A DNA stretch of 64,000 nucleotides. Origin: Apoderus coryli. Taxonomy: Eukaryota > Arthropoda > Insecta > Coleoptera > Attelabidae. Location of the stretch: assembly GCA_911728435.2 (NCBI GenBank), contig OU452200.1, forward strand, positions 25,001,715-25,065,714, read 5' to 3'. Position numbers and translations under genes: made by a program. Shown here in pieces: positions 1 through 12,240 of the stretch (within the stretch, counting starts at the first letter, position 1; every line of letters begins with the position of its first letter). The notes below the pieces were generated by a model. That model was not told the DNA's origin. It did no database searches and saw only the letters and a program-made list of their open reading frames with translations.

Positions 1-880
1 TCTTAGTTTCATGTAGACCACCCTATATTTGATTTTTGATATATTTATGTTTATGTTTAATTTTGCATGAAAGAGGCACACATATTGGTAATAATAGGAC
101 GAATGTTCAAAGTTATAATATTTATCAATTCAGCCATGAGAATTTGAGAAGACAGAATACATTTTTTTTAAATTGATATTTACTGTATAATAGTCTGTTG
201 AAAATTCTTACCTAAGAGTTGGGAATTTTTCATAAAACAGTTTTTATCCGTGACATTTGATTTAATTCAATTAATTTTAAATGCGAACCTATTCCAAAGC
301 AGAAAGAATAGACATGATTTTTATTTTGGGAGAATGGTCCAAAAACGCTTTACTGCCATCCCAAAAAAGCCGTCTTCGAGACACTGTTAAGACATTTTAA
401 CGAAAAATTCCACCCAAACACAGTGCAACTGTATCAAGAACTTTTCAATATTGATTTTAAATCGTGTTGAATTTTGTACATGGGCAGGAACAAAATCATG
501 GAAAATGAAAACTTTTTTAATGGAGGAGATGAAGGAGCAAATAAAAGAAGCGTTTAGAAGCGTTACACCAGGTTAAAGTTGTTAAACGATTTATGAAAAG
601 GATTCAAATGTGCCTAGAGTCCAATCAGTTTGAACATTTATTATAAAATGTATCAGTATTTATGTATATCTTGTTATTTAATTTAAGTTAAAAATGTATT
701 TATTTAATATGATATTGTTTAAATATATGGTTTGTCAAATTCTCATGGCTGAGTTGACAAATATTATAATTTTGAAAACTTCTTCCTATTACTACTATAG
801 GAAAACCTTATAGTTATTAATAGATAATTAATTTCATCATCATCAAATACAGGGTGGTCTACATGAAATTAACAGTTTCA
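1..880. mobile_element. Old DNA transposon remnant with imperfect long inverted ends
   Basis: The left end carries a tract reading tttcatgtagaccaccct, and its reverse complement recurs near 847-870. The similarity continues inward: the block around 110-160 (ending in a catgagaatttg motif) matches the reverse complement of about 715-775. This gives imperfect inverted ends of roughly 150 bp around a 550-bp core. On the plus strand the core holds, from about 281, a decayed ATG reading frame beginning MRTYSKAERIDMIF. That resembles the DUF4817/helix-turn-helix N-terminus found in insect IS630/mariner-like transposases. It is broken after about 40 codons. The left end may extend beyond the window. 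Confidence 0.5.
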
Positions 881-1435
881 ATTAAAAATTCGCCTAATAT
901 ATATGAATATGTGCATTTTCCACGAAAACGTCAAGAGTTATCATCAGAAAAATAAATAAAAATAGAAGTGGCATAACAAGAAACTAATCACAAAAATGTT
1001 TGTAGCCTACATAACCTTTACATTTTTACTAATAAAGTCTAACACTGTTGCCAATTGTTCGTTTTATTCATAGAATCAGAACTCGTATTTCACATCCCAG
1101 TGTAAATTTTTATTAGGGTTGGTCACATTGGTCTTACATTGCAGAACTATACAACATTTATAATATTTCTTTTTGTATTCGGCTTCCATTACATGTTCAT
1201 AAAATATTTAACGTCAAGAAATCAATCAAATATAATATGATTCACAAAAATACAGTTCTACGGATAAAAATGTGTGGCTACCCCGCGGAGGGATTTGTTT
1301 ATATTTACACGTCACGTTGACGTCTGGGGTGTTAGTAGTGCTTCGTACAGTTTTATAACGCGAATTACGTGAATTTTACGAGACTCTTCCACTTTACTGC
1401 ATTTGCAGTGTGTAAAACTGGGTTTCCTTTAAATA
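881..1435. other. Non-coding stretch upstream of the THAP gene
   Basis: No reading frame or repeat that I recognise lies here. The last 150 bases are richer in CpG than their surroundings and directly precede the THAP start codon, so a promoter is possible. I see no specific TATA or initiator signal. Confidence 0.3.
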
Positions 1436-2198
1436 ATGGGGAGAAAAAAGTGCTTAGTTTGCAAGTCGAGTGATTTTCCGAGTAAGGTTATGTGTCACAA
1501 GTAAGTACAATGGCGTAGATTTTGGGATTTTGCAGAGAAAGTAGTTACCATGAGTTGTTTAAATATACTATACACCTAGTTGCAAAATAGACAGTAATAT
1601 AATAAACAAAAATAATTGTAAATTCATAAAATGCTTTATATTTCATAATTTCTTAATAAATATTAGCATATCATCATACATGTATAATGATATGCACAGA
1701 CCTTTAAGTAAGTACCTTACGATAAAGAGAAGATATGGGATGTGGTGAAAGTGGGCATTATGATCCTATATATTCTATTCATGTTTTTTTTATAGTATAG
1801 TACAATAATTCTTGTAGGTTTCCCAGTGATCAAGCCGTTAGAAGAGAGTGGTGTACTTCTCTTGGCTTAAGTTTTGAAAGGGTCACGAAAAGTTCGCTAT
1901 GTTCAGTAAGTTAATATTTTTGTGCGATTAGAAATATTACAATTTATTGAAAATATTTTTTAACAGATTATCCTGTGGATTAGCGTCTACAGTTGAGGTT
2001 GCAAAAAATATGACATTTACAGCCAGTTCTTCAGAAACTCTGTCTGCGTCCGAAGTTGAGGATGAAAAGTATGTGCAAAACTATTCTTATCACATACATA
2101 CTGGTCACCGCAACAATGAATGAAAATTTGTGTGTTTATTTTTCAGCGCGACCCAGCATAATGTGGAGGTCATGGACACAGAAATTGAAAAAGAATAG
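1436..2198 (+). CDS. Short THAP zinc-finger protein, split in four exons, probably damaged
   Basis: THAP domains are C2CH zinc-binding DNA-binding modules found in animal transcription factors and P-element-type transposases. Exon 1 (1436-1500) starts MGRKKCLVC, with the first two zinc cysteines, and ends at a GTAAGT donor. Exon 2 (1818-1905) joins in phase and reads KFPSDQAVRREWCTSLGL, ending SSLCS; this supplies the typical FP, W and LCS positions. Exons 3 (1967-2068) and 4 (2147-2198) also join in phase with each other, giving a Ser/Glu-rich tail that stops at TAG. However, exon 2 into exon 3 is out of frame, and the HF residues expected right after LCS are absent. It is either a decaying copy or I have the third exon wrong. 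The total would be about 100 residues. Confidence 0.5.
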
Positions 2199-2278
2199 TA
2201 TGCACATTAAGGCTCCTGTTCGAGACATGGTCAGTGAGGAATGTGTTGCTATTAAAAGTACAATACTCTAGAAAACTC

Positions 2279-2735
2279 AGGTTTGTATGTGTTAGATTCC
2301 ACTACTGCGCGCAGCGGTATACTACGACCCCGAGGAACAGGCAAAGAGGGCCAAGATGCTAACTATGACCCTAGGCTCTATCGGGTGAAGACAACGTCGA
2401 TTCTAACGGCGTACAAAAAGACACAATCCTCTTGGAAAAACGTGAGAAGTTCCAAACTACTAGCAGACACATAAAGCAACAGACCAGACGAAAAAGAATA
2501 GACGATAGATAGTCCTTCAGGACATAGTCCCAGGCCTTCTGAAAAGGAGAGCTCCTGGAGGAATAGAAGCCTTCCCTCCAGAAATCTGCGATCAGATAGC
2601 TCCTTCCACTGGAGAGGTTTTAGTGGGTATTAGCTGGGACACCTTCCCATGCTTGAGTTGCCATACTCACCTGCGGATAACAGGTGGTCGTGCCTAAATG
2701 CATTTCCTCTATAAAAAAAAAATGCTGGTGAGTCT
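2279..2735 (+). mobile_element. Retroelement-like fragment with an A-rich 3' end
   Basis: A frame open for about 60 codons (2283-2474) contains LRPRGTGKEGQD and YDPRLYRVKTTSI, which look like protein-coding retroelement sequence but not a family I can name. The 250 bases after it are GC-richer than their surroundings and end in an uninterrupted A run near 2720-2728, as the 3' end of a LINE or SINE would. No target duplication was found. The assignment as a retroelement end is inference. Confidence 0.35.
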
Positions 2736-2910
2736 AAAAATTGTTATTGTTAGTTTTTATCGTTTGTGTTGTCTTTATGTACGTGTTTGTATAATCATTT
2801 ATATTGTAGATTTGTATTTTGTTTTATGATAATTGACATACTAAAATTGTATTTTTTTTTAGTACGTAGAATATATTAATATATCTAATAATTTGGGAAC
2901 CGTCGAAATA

Positions 2911-3084
2911 GTTTTGTTGGATTCATAATAATTGTTATCTTGTCTAAACCTAGTAGAAACAGATTCAGCTTCTCAGGTCTAGGACAGATAAACTAAGTTT
3001 TTTTGTTGGTTTCATAATAATTTTTTTCTTGTCTAAACTCGGTAGAAACAGATTCAATTTCTCAGGTCTAGGAAAGATAAACGA
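2911..3084. repeat. Two-copy tandem duplication, about 87 bp per unit
   Basis: The unit containing ttgtctaaac, gtagaaacagattca and ctcaggtctagga occurs twice head to tail with a few substitutions. The copies have diverged, so the duplication is not fresh. The flanks out to 3480 are AT-rich with no gene. Near 3487 the motif accgggtgttcc suggests the end of a small DNA transposon. Confidence 0.7.
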
Positions 3085-3899
3085 CTCATTTCAAATATGA
3101 TTTCTTATAATTAGTAAATGTTACAACAAAAATTCATAATTATATACCTTTGCATTTAATAATAAATATTTTCATAATATAGAAAGTGTTTTCTTTTATT
3201 CCCAGACATCTATTATTTAATAAATTATATTTGAAAAAAATGCGACAGTTCCTGCGTAGGTATGTATTTATTATTGGAAACTACAACCACGATTTCAAAA
3301 GTATACTACGCCACTGGCTTTTGTTTACAACACTCCTTCTGTCATTAAAAAGGTAACTATTGACCTTTATGTTATGAAGACAAACATTGAAATTACATGA
3401 CATTTCTATTTTTATTTATTTTTCCATACGAAAGTATTATATTATTTGACAGGTAATTACTTCGTGCACCTAATTTTTACATCATATACCGGGTGTTCCA
3501 TTTGAAATAAACAAGTTATCTCGTATTGAGGGTTTTTAATATTTGGCGTAACAAGTGTCGAGTGGGTATATATTTGAGCCCAGACTGGCTTAAAAAGAGC
3601 AAACGAATAGGTGTGAATTTTTTCATTCAAATTATTTCTATATTTTTATAAAAATTAAACTTTACTACTTTAATTTTACTTTAATGAAAGTTATATTACC
3701 AAGAATGTATCAGAGCCGTACCCTATATTTTTTTTCACGACGACAATATTTTAACTATTTAAACTACAGGTAGCGAATTAATAACTGAATTAAAGTATAG
3801 CTGTATAAAAAAAATACAATTTCTACTCCTATAAAAATATTGATATTCAGTGGATGTCCAATTATGTATAAGGTAATTACATATTTCACAATAACTTAC

Positions 3900-4184
3900 C
3901 AATTTTCCAGAACTAATTTCATACACATTTAAGAGATTTGAATAACATAACGTTACAACTAGTTCTCCATGAGGATATATAACACACATGTCTTCATATA
4001 ACGCCTCTCCACGTGCAAAATACTTTACATCACTGTCAAAATTTGCAATGGCATAAATATCATTATCTGTCGTCAAACAAATCATTTTCTCTGTTTTGTT
4101 GCATACAACATTACGGAGAACTTTGTCAACGTCACGCGCTGTATTGCAAATCCACTTTCCAGTGGCCATTGACTTTTTGTAATG
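3900..4184 (-). CDS. CFAP43: CFAP43-like gene, internal WD-repeat exon (fourth in window)
   Basis: CFAP43 is a WD-repeat protein of the axoneme needed for cilia and flagella, in insects mainly sperm and sensory cilia. This exon is 285 bp (95 codons), with an AG acceptor before CAT TAC and a GTAAGT donor after TTG, phase 0 at both ends. It reads HYKKSMATGKWIC at the start and VYEISSGKL at the end. The pattern of beta-strand segments, such as KMICLTTDNDIYAIA and ELVVTLCYSNLLNVYEI, is that of WD40 blades. It follows the exon at 18155 in matching phase, although a further exon between them cannot be excluded. The C-terminal half of the protein would lie left of this window. Confidence 0.6.
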
Positions 4185-4215
4185 CTAAAATATTGAAATC
4201 ATAAATTGTTGCCCT

Positions 4216-4268
4216 TGAGCCACGAATAGCTCTCCATATTTAAGTGTAAAAGTAATATTTTTGTGACC
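4216..4268. repeat. Arm of a dispersed inverted repeat (partner at 10393-10450)
   Basis: The stretch from cgaatagctc through taagtgtaaaagtaatattt to gtgacctttt is the near-exact reverse complement of a stretch at about 10393-10450. A weaker match links acggacgcctatg near 4390 to the reverse complement of about 10226-10240. These look like two opposite-facing copies, or the two ends, of one decayed element. Confidence 0.5.
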
Positions 4269-4350
4269 TTTTTGTTATTTGCCTTTCTCGTAAGCTATAT
4301 TTGCAAATCCTTTTTGTTATTTGCCTTTCTCGTAAGCTATATTTGCAAAT
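4267..4350. repeat. Perfect 42-bp tandem duplication
   Basis: A 42-bp unit starting cctttttgttatttgcc and ending atttgcaaat occurs twice with no mismatch that I can see (4267-4308 and 4309-4350). It lies about 80 bp upstream of the CFAP43-like exon in gene orientation, inside the intron. The identity suggests a recent replication slip or an assembly duplication. Confidence 0.85.
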
Positions 4351-6229
4351 AAAATATTGTTTTTATTGTAAACATCAATTTTTTTTTCACGGACGCCTAT
4401 GGTGCATACATTTTTTTGTTGTCTATTTTCAACACCAATTCCTCTACTTAAGAGGTTAAATATATAGAGGGTGTCCCATAATTAATGGTGCACAGTAAAA
4501 CTCCAGATTCCTTGGGTAAAAATATTCATATTTGGCCAAAATTACCTTAGTTTTAGTTTTAATAAAATAACGTAGTTTCTAACCAATATTTTTGCATGGT
4601 ATTATACGGTGGCGGGTTTTTGGGGGCGAGGAATTTGAATTTGTTGATAATTTTGATGTGAATTGTAGAGGGCCCTCTCTGCGGCACTCTGATTACATAA
4701 AAACAAGTGTAACTTTTTTGTGCCTCAGTGTATTTACGTTTTTATTAAAATTATCACTTCTCTCATCATTGATACATAAAAAAGGTATACCTTGTTGTTA
4801 AGAAATGTTCCCTCTCTATTTTATAATGTGATTGTTTTAATTTTAAGTTGTTATATAATATACCAGTTGTTTTTGATGTCAGCTAGTAATGTCACTGGAA
4901 TAAAGATATTGTCAGTTTGGTGATATATTATATGAAATTATTGAATAGAATTACTTATAATATTGTCACAGTATCAAGATTTATTAAATATTTTATAAAT
5001 TAATTTACTTATTAAATAAAGATATACATTCATTTTTCCATTAGAGAAGATACTTCCTGTTACATCACCTTACGTTTTTTTATTTCCAACGAGAGTAATT
5101 TTAGACAAAACTTCCTTTTGGAATACATAATTTACATTTTACAAAATTTACTGACAGTCGCTATTTTCACTCGAGGTGCTTGGACTTTGTTTTTGCGGTT
5201 GAAGCAAAATAGGAGCAGCATCGGTAATTAGGTAGGAAAAAAGTAAATAGCGTGGACCAATAAAAAACTAGAAAAATATAAAACAAATTAATGAAAGGGG
5301 GAAAAGAATTAAATGAAAAATTGACACAAACAAAAAAGAGCAGAGTTCGGACGGGACAGTCGAAGGAAACGGACGTCCTGATACGCGCGAAGTTCGGGAT
5401 GTTTTTCTTAAGTAAGAGTTAGACGTTAGGAAAACGGATTCTCGACCGTTCATCGAAGAGTAAAGGAAAAAGAGTTTTTGATCGCGCGCATAACATAACT
5501 TATACTACTTTGAAGACGATCCATTTGAGTGTGTGCAAAATGTTAAAATTTTTAATGTAAGTACCAACAAAATTTTATTGCGTATAGTGTATGTAAATTC
5601 CTCTTTTGTAATTTTTTAAAAAAGTCATTGATTGATTTGCATTTTTAATTATTTAAAGTTTGTACATTTTTATAATAAACAGTAATTAAGTTTTTGATTC
5701 ACTTCGTTTCATTTCTACTTAGCTTTTAAACTGTTGTGTTTCTTAAATAAACCCAGCCACTTGTTAGTAGGATTGTAGCATTTTGAATGGCTTCCATCTG
5801 AAAACATGATACTAGGAGGGACCAAGGGACGTATCGAGAACTAGCCAAGCGAGTCCTGTTAGATTAAAGATCGTAGAAAACATTTTTTAATAAATTACAA
5901 TACATCTAGCCCCTTTATAAGCACAAAAGATGTGACAATATAAAGGACAAAGACTAGGAACGAGAATGGAATTCATTTTGGTCCTCCAAGTCAACACCAG
6001 CACAGACGAGCTAGAAGTGAATGTTTATTTCAAAAGGGAACCGAGAAAAATAGTGAAAGACAAAATGCACCGTCTACACTTTCGAACTGTCTTGAATTTC
6101 CAAGGAGAGAAGACAACATTCATTTAGATGACAAAGTTGGAAAAATAGTATGAAAAGAAAATGAAAAGGCAGGTACGCCAAAGGATACGAGTACTTCAAT
6201 TACATCTAGAAAACGATTAAATCTAGAGT
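4351..6229. other. Intronic stretch without a recognisable gene
   Basis: This is AT-rich sequence inside the CFAP43-like intron. Near 4468 the phrase gagggtgtcccataattaatg resembles the end of a small DNA transposon. From 5160 to 5560 the sequence is more GC-rich and purine-rich and precedes the BEL/Pao relic, so it could be that element's leader or LTR. I found no second copy to prove it. Confidence 0.35.
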
Positions 6230-7925
6230 TATAATTAGTAAGGAAAAAAGCAGAAGCTGAAACGAAAGCAGCATTCAAGAAAGCCAAAATGGAAGCAGCC
6301 GAGATTGAGAAAAAATCTATAGATATGGAATATCAAATAAAATTAACAAATTTAAGTAGTCTTTCGAATTTTAAGCAAAGTAATTTAACTAATCAGGACA
6401 ATAAAACCGTCAGTGGTAGAAAATTGGTTAAAAAACATAGATAACATGTCTTTTAATGAACTTGATACAAATATAGAAGATATTAGTATTAATAAAGACA
6501 AAAGTGAAATAAACAATAAAGCACCGAATTTTTCTGACAGAAGAGTGGCCTTTATTTATTTCGCAGTTCAAAAGATCCACCCGGAATTGCGGATTTTCTG
6601 ATGAAGAAAATTTGGTACAAATCCAAAAATGCCTTAGAGGAAAAGCCAGAGATATTTTTAGGCCACTTGTTATTTCAACGTCGAACGTAAATAAAATCTT
6701 TGAAATACTGGAAATAAATTTTGGTCGTATAGATGTCATTATAGGAATTCTTACGGAAAAAGCGAGAAAGGATGGTAAAACTGAAACAATGTTAACCTTT
6801 TCAAACACAATTATAAATTTAACAACAATAATTTAGGCTCCTGAAGCAGATTTCTATTTAAATAATCCATTTTCACTAGATGCATTAGTGAAAAAGTTAC
6901 CATATTTTTTTAAACTAGAATGGGAATAAAACGTATTTGAAAATCGTAAAACAGTGAATTTAAAACGTTTTCTATTTGGATTCAAGAAAAAAACAAGAAT
7001 ATCATATTTTGTGGATACAACATATAGAAGAGACGAATATAAACAGTCCAAATTCAACAATACAAAAATGAATCAAAACGTACTGACAGTCGGTAGACAA
7101 AAAAGAAGAACAATTTTATGATGAAACAATGTTTAATTTGTCAAGAAAACCATAATTTGGAAGCCTGCTCAAAATTTAAAGATAATTGAATGAAGACGAC
7201 AGATGGAAAATTATTACAGCAAATAAATTATGTATATGTTGTATGAAACCAAATCATTTCAAAGCAGAATGTTATAAGAAAAAAGAATGTGGATTTAGAT
7301 TGTGCAAGAAAGAACATCATCCACTATTACACAAAGAAACGAACGGACAAGAGAACGAAATCTGGATTATCGTAGCCATATAATAATATTGGTGAGGTTG
7401 TATAGAAATTTTCAGTCATTTATCTTGAAAACGGCTTCTTCTAGCATTATGAAACAAGTGAACATTTTTTATGTACAAAAATCTCAACTTTATTATTCTT
7501 TTTAGAAAAAGTAAAAAAAGCGCCCAAAAAAAAGTTGGAACAAAATTTGTTCTAACAGGACCTACAGGCATTATTTCGACTTACGCTTTTCTTGACGATA
7601 GAGCAACCATATCGCTAATAGACTATGAGGTAGCTAAAAAATTTGGACTACGGGGACGACAAGAACCAATTTCCTATACTTGGACCCACGGTATAACTCA
7701 CCAAGAAAATTATTCCAGAGTAGTTGAGTTGGAAATTGCACCAGACAAAGAGCATGCGAAATTTGACAAAATGACAGGTCTTTGAACGGTTAAAGACGTA
7801 ATGTTACCTAGACAAAGTATGAATGTAAAAGAACTTATGATACTTTACCCTCACGTCAATCAATTGGACCAAGTGAATCCATACGTGAATAAACAACCAA
7901 CAATTCTGTTTGGTCAAGACAAATA
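6230..7925 (+). pseudogene. Decayed BEL/Pao retrotransposon (gag to protease)
   Basis: Successive frames on one strand keep the order of a BEL/Pao Gag-Pol. First comes a charged coiled-coil-like gag start (KAEAETKAAFKKAKMEA, near 6245-6300). Then come gag fragments (6413-6836) and zinc-knuckle Cys/His motifs around 7220-7330 (LCICCMKPNHFKAEC, then a KKEHHPLLH end). The A17-type protease region (7540-7790) reads TGPTGIISTYAFLDD, with a catalytic-type Asp context, and ends near 7925 with a TILFGQD motif. Many stops and frame changes interrupt it, and no RT, RNase H or integrase follows, so it is a 3'-deleted relic. It is clearly a different lineage from the intact copy at 40830-47884. Confidence 0.7.
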
Positions 7926-8271
7926 AAGGTTAGTCTACTATCAAAGCAACGTAAACGTAATTACTATAAATTTCTACATTAATAGTGACACGTAAACGAT
8001 AACTGACAGTTATTTTCTTTTATTTTCTTTAAAGGCCTACCAATTTCTTACAATTCACAAGGATATCTTTTTGTATTAGAATAATTATTAGAATACGAAA
8101 TTCTAACACATAGATTGTGTATAGATTAGTTGAAGTTAGCGCGTCGTTCGTGTGTACCTACTTGTTTAGTTATCAATTTAAGTATAGATTTTATTCTATT
8201 TTAACTTAAATTGTTCAAAAATGTGTGTATAAATAATTTTGATTTTGTTTCTTAAGGTCGTCGAAAAAATA
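7926..8271. other. Intronic stretch, possible SINE body
   Basis: There is no reading frame of interest. It lies directly downstream, in minus-strand sense, of the tRNA-like segment at 8272-8345, so part of it may be the body of that SINE. I saw no second copy in the window to define its end. Confidence 0.3.
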
Positions 8272-8345
8272 ATACCAGAGCTGGGATTCGAACCTAACCG
8301 CATGCGAAACGAACGCTCTACCATCAATGACGCCAGAAACCCTTT
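8272..8345 (-). repeat. tRNA-derived SINE head or tRNA pseudogene
   Basis: Read on the minus strand, the segment carries a good internal polymerase III promoter: an A-box-like TGGTAGAGC and a B box GGTTCGAATCC, spaced as in a tRNA, with matching D-arm and T-arm character. The acceptor ends (GGTTTCT and CAGCTCTGG) pair poorly, so a working tRNA gene is unlikely. Insect SINEs of this kind start with a degenerate tRNA. Confidence 0.55.
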
Positions 8346-11300
8346 ACCAACTTATTGTATTATAGGTATTTATAGTAGTGTAGTTACAATATAAATTCTA
8401 AGAACTTCTAACTGGTGAAATTTTAAACGGCAAATATTAAAAGTAATCTATCGCTGTAAAGCAGATAAAAAATACTTTAAAATGATGTCTCACTCGACCC
8501 CTACTGCTGTTTGAAAATTTGGCGGTTGTGTTCATCCCTATCCCACGGCTAAAGCGATTGCAACCAAAAACTAATGAGTTCATCCTTGGACTCTCCCAAA
8601 CTCATATACTCTCCATTGGTTGAAGCGTTTAGGCGCTATCGTAGAAGAATACATACACACACAGACAGACAGACTTCCATCTGGAAATGATCTTAATCGT
8701 CGCAAGGAACTTCAAAATGGGTATATCCGTCTTTATCTCAAATAATAATTAGAATGACAAAAAATTGCGAGTTTTTTAATATTTTTTTATGAAAAAATGG
8801 TTAGCCTATAGCTCATGAAATATGATATCAATAAAAAGTATAGGAAAGGGACTTCTCAAATTTAAGCAGCTTTACAAGGTGATCCATGTAACATTTTCCA
8901 AAAAAAATACAATTTAGAATTTGTGATCACCCTCAAAAATTACAAATCAGAGGTCAATGAAATCCAGTAAAACGGAGAATAGAAGATAATTCAAATGGAC
9001 TTGACACGAAAAATTGGTAAGTATGTTTTTGGTTTCTGTAGTAGCCACAACGCCTTAAATTTAACTGGTGGACCTAAAAATTACATACTTGTTCTTGCTT
9101 TTAGATCGGCATTTATTTATGTTATAATATACCGGGTGTCGCATTAACAAAAAGTTTGGTCGGCAGCGCGTTTGCTACCCTGTATAATCGAAAAAAATTA
9201 GAAATAAGACAAAATTACAAAAATATATAGCTTCCATTGGAAAAAATTAAGTTTCAACTGTTTTTTCAATTTAACTTTATTTTTAAAGAAGCGTGTGTAT
9301 AAAAAATATCAAAAGGTGATAAGTAGTGAAAATAGTACAAGTACAACAAATGACATACATTTTATGTAGATTTTTAAGCAGAATCTAAAAATGCATAATA
9401 TACAGGGTGGTTGGAATGTCGAGGCAAAAAATGAAAACCTATATCAATTTTGTTATTCTGAATCAAGACATAATAATCGTTTTATAAACTATGTAGTTTC
9501 CAAAATATTTAAAAAAAGGTTTCGCCGTAGAAAAACTTTAAATTAATTACCTAGTATAGTAGAAGTATCTCATCTAGTTATCGCATTTAAACTAATTTGT
9601 CATAACATGATTTTCTGTTCCGTCTTACAACATTTGTTATAATTCTAGTTAGGTAATTGTTTAAAAATATTAGATATTAGGACAGACTCCATTTAGAATG
9701 CATTCAATCACTTTCTCCGAAATGCATTACCAACCCTAGCGATATTCTCTGGTGGGCTTTATCTCGAAATTTGCAAATTAAAGACAAAAAACATGTACCG
9801 AAGTATGAGTAGTTATTAAAAGTGAACCAATGAAAATGTAGTTAGAAAGTTACGTGTTTTCGGTAATTTTATACGTAAATAAGCAGTTTTCAAAAAATGT
9901 CTGTCTGACATTCTGTATGTCTCTGTCTCTGTATCCACGATAACTCAAAGACCTCTTAATATGTTTTAATAAGATTCGGTATAAAAATACTAGGATATTT
10001 TTTCTAGGTGCTGATCAACTTTTAGGAAACATTGAACGTAGGCAAGGGGTAAAATGGAAAAAAAATCATACTTCTTAAATAAATATTGCATAATTTTCAT
10101 TGGTTTATTAGACAATAAAGCTAATAGCATTAGCCGTAAAAAATTAGATCACATTGGTTAAAAACTAAAAACAAAAACATATTTCTTAAAACATAGCAGA
10201 AATATTGACTAGTTATTTATAGCTGCTTACATAGGCGTTCGTAAATGGTCGAATAAAAAATCCCTAATCTTATTCGAAATATGGAATATTTTAAGTAAAA
10301 AATAGTTGATGTCTACAATAAAAATTAAAAAAGAAAAATATTTGGAAATCTAGATTGTCACCAAGAGTCTTCCGAGAAAAGTAAATGAAATAAAGGTCAC
10401 AGAAATATTACTTTTACACTTAATATGAAAAGCTATTCGTGCATCGAGTGGAACAGTTTATTTTATTTAGGTTAATGATAAGAAGTTTTAATTATTCAAA
10501 ATTAGGACGACATGCGAATAAGGAACATATTTTTTTATAACATAGAATCTTACACCTTGATCCTTAATCAGAAAGGCAAACATAGTATTTTGCTTGGAAT
10601 TGGAAATATTTAATACGAATCTCTGGTTATTACAACCAGGTACCCCACATATATATTCACGTACAACTACTAGGTACTTGAGTGGTAAATATTACAATTA
10701 GAAGGATAAATGAAAAGAAAGTTCTAAAAATACAAAATCATAACGAAACCGACCGAATGTTGTTCTACTTAAACTCGAGTAAATAAAATTTAAAAATTTC
10801 AAATTGAATATTTATAAATTAACAATGATTCTATGTCACTATGTTATCTGTGGTATGAAGTAGGTAAATCAAGATCTTGGGGTGTCGTATAATAGTTCGC
10901 GATTTAATTTATGTTATGTTTTGACAGAAACTACCCCCTGCCAGATTATGTAATACCTATTATTAAAGTAATTTTTGTTGATTTTCCTTAATTAAACAAT
11001 TTCTTATTCTAACTTCCTTTTTGTTATTTTTATATCTACAATTTTTCACTTACACGCAACTCCATATTTGGTCCACATAGAGTGATTCCATTACGAAACC
11101 AACACAGTGACGTAGGGTTATCTCCTACAATGTCGCAGTCTATCACACGTTCAATATTAAAGTCCCGATCAAACTAGAAAATTTATTGATCTGAATTTTC
11201 GGAGTAGGTATCCACTATAACATAGTGTCCTAAAATCGACCCAACGATAAGTGAAGAAGATAAATAATCTTAGAGTTGAAATTTATTTTTTTCGGGCTCA

Positions 11301-11677
11301 GTCTTGCTCGGATATGAACAAATTTCTGGGCTAGCATTAGTTTGGTTTGGATATTGTTATAAACACTGATCATTGCGATTCACTACTTGTTTGGTTCGGA
11401 TCGAAAAGTGGAACTATCGTCAAATATAGATCTTGTCTTGTTTGCCAAAATATGGGACAGTAGTACTAAGCGAAGATGCTGTGAATGATCGAAGTTCAAG
11501 AGTAGTGTGGATCAAACTTGCATGAACCAAATCAATCTGTATAATATAGAAAACTATGCATAGGAGAATTTTTTGTCAAAATTAATTAAGTCGCCTAAAC
11601 CCTAATCAATATTTTTCGTTATCAAAAATATATTTGTAACTCAAACGAAACAGTCTTATAAACGCAGGAAAAGAAAC
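8346..11677. other. Gene-free intron sequence with transposon ends
   Basis: No coding frame is supported here. Near 8655 there is a short run of acacacacagacagacagac type. Transposon-like termini occur near 9127 (accgggtgtcgc) and near 9402 (acagggtggttgg). The inverted partner of the 4216-4268 repeat lies at 10393-10450. The rest is unremarkable AT-rich DNA. Confidence 0.4.
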
Positions 11678-11816
11678 AAACACTAATTCAGAGTTACAAA
11701 TATTGTAAATTACATAAACGTTATTCATTTTCACTAGCAAAAAAAAAATAAATAAAAAAAAATATTTTCTAAATAATGTTTATTTAATTTACAATATTTG
11801 TAACCCTCAATTAGTG
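11678..11816. repeat. Inverted repeat, arms about 35 bp
   Basis: A left arm (aacactaattcagagttac then aaatattgtaaatta) and a right arm (taatttacaatatttgtaac, then ctcaattagtgtt) face each other across about 70 bp that include A-rich runs. It could be a decayed miniature inverted-repeat element. Confidence 0.6.
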
Positions 11817-12197
11817 TTCCTTCCTTAACTAAGCTATTTGATTAAAAAAAAAAACATAAATATAAGGAAAATTATCAAAGCACATATGTGGGTTCCATAT
11901 TTTACACACCTACATAATTTAGGATTCCGGACAATCTAACCTAATAACATTTTTGAGTATCTTTTACAGATAATTATTCACTTGATTTTAACAAAATAGT
12001 ATTCTGTGCCTAATTCCTAAGTAAATTATAATAAATTAATCACAAGACTGAACTTTTCACATATCGTTGCGTTGATGAACACAATGTACAAATCCGAAAG
12101 AATTTATGAAAACGTAATTGCTTAATAATGTAGGCAAAGATTAATGTTTTTTTAATGGGAATAAAAGTCAACCTCCACGAAAATGAAATTCTATTAT

Positions 12198-12240
12198 TAC
12201 CAAACATGTTTCGGAGCTCCAAGCTCCATCATCAGTGGCA
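12198..12240 (-). ncRNA. Hammerhead ribozyme in the minus PLE copy
   Basis: This is the exact reverse complement of the ribozyme described at 17897-17939: CTGATGA core, stem II with GGAGCT pairing AGCTCC, GAAAC, a very short stem III and a stem I closed by TGCCA with TGGTA. It lies in the 3' region of the inverted copy, 3' of its ORF. Confidence 0.75.

Noticed and set aside
8272..8345. Functional tRNA gene
   Set aside because: The acceptor stem does not pair and the anticodon arm is irregular; a SINE head fits better.
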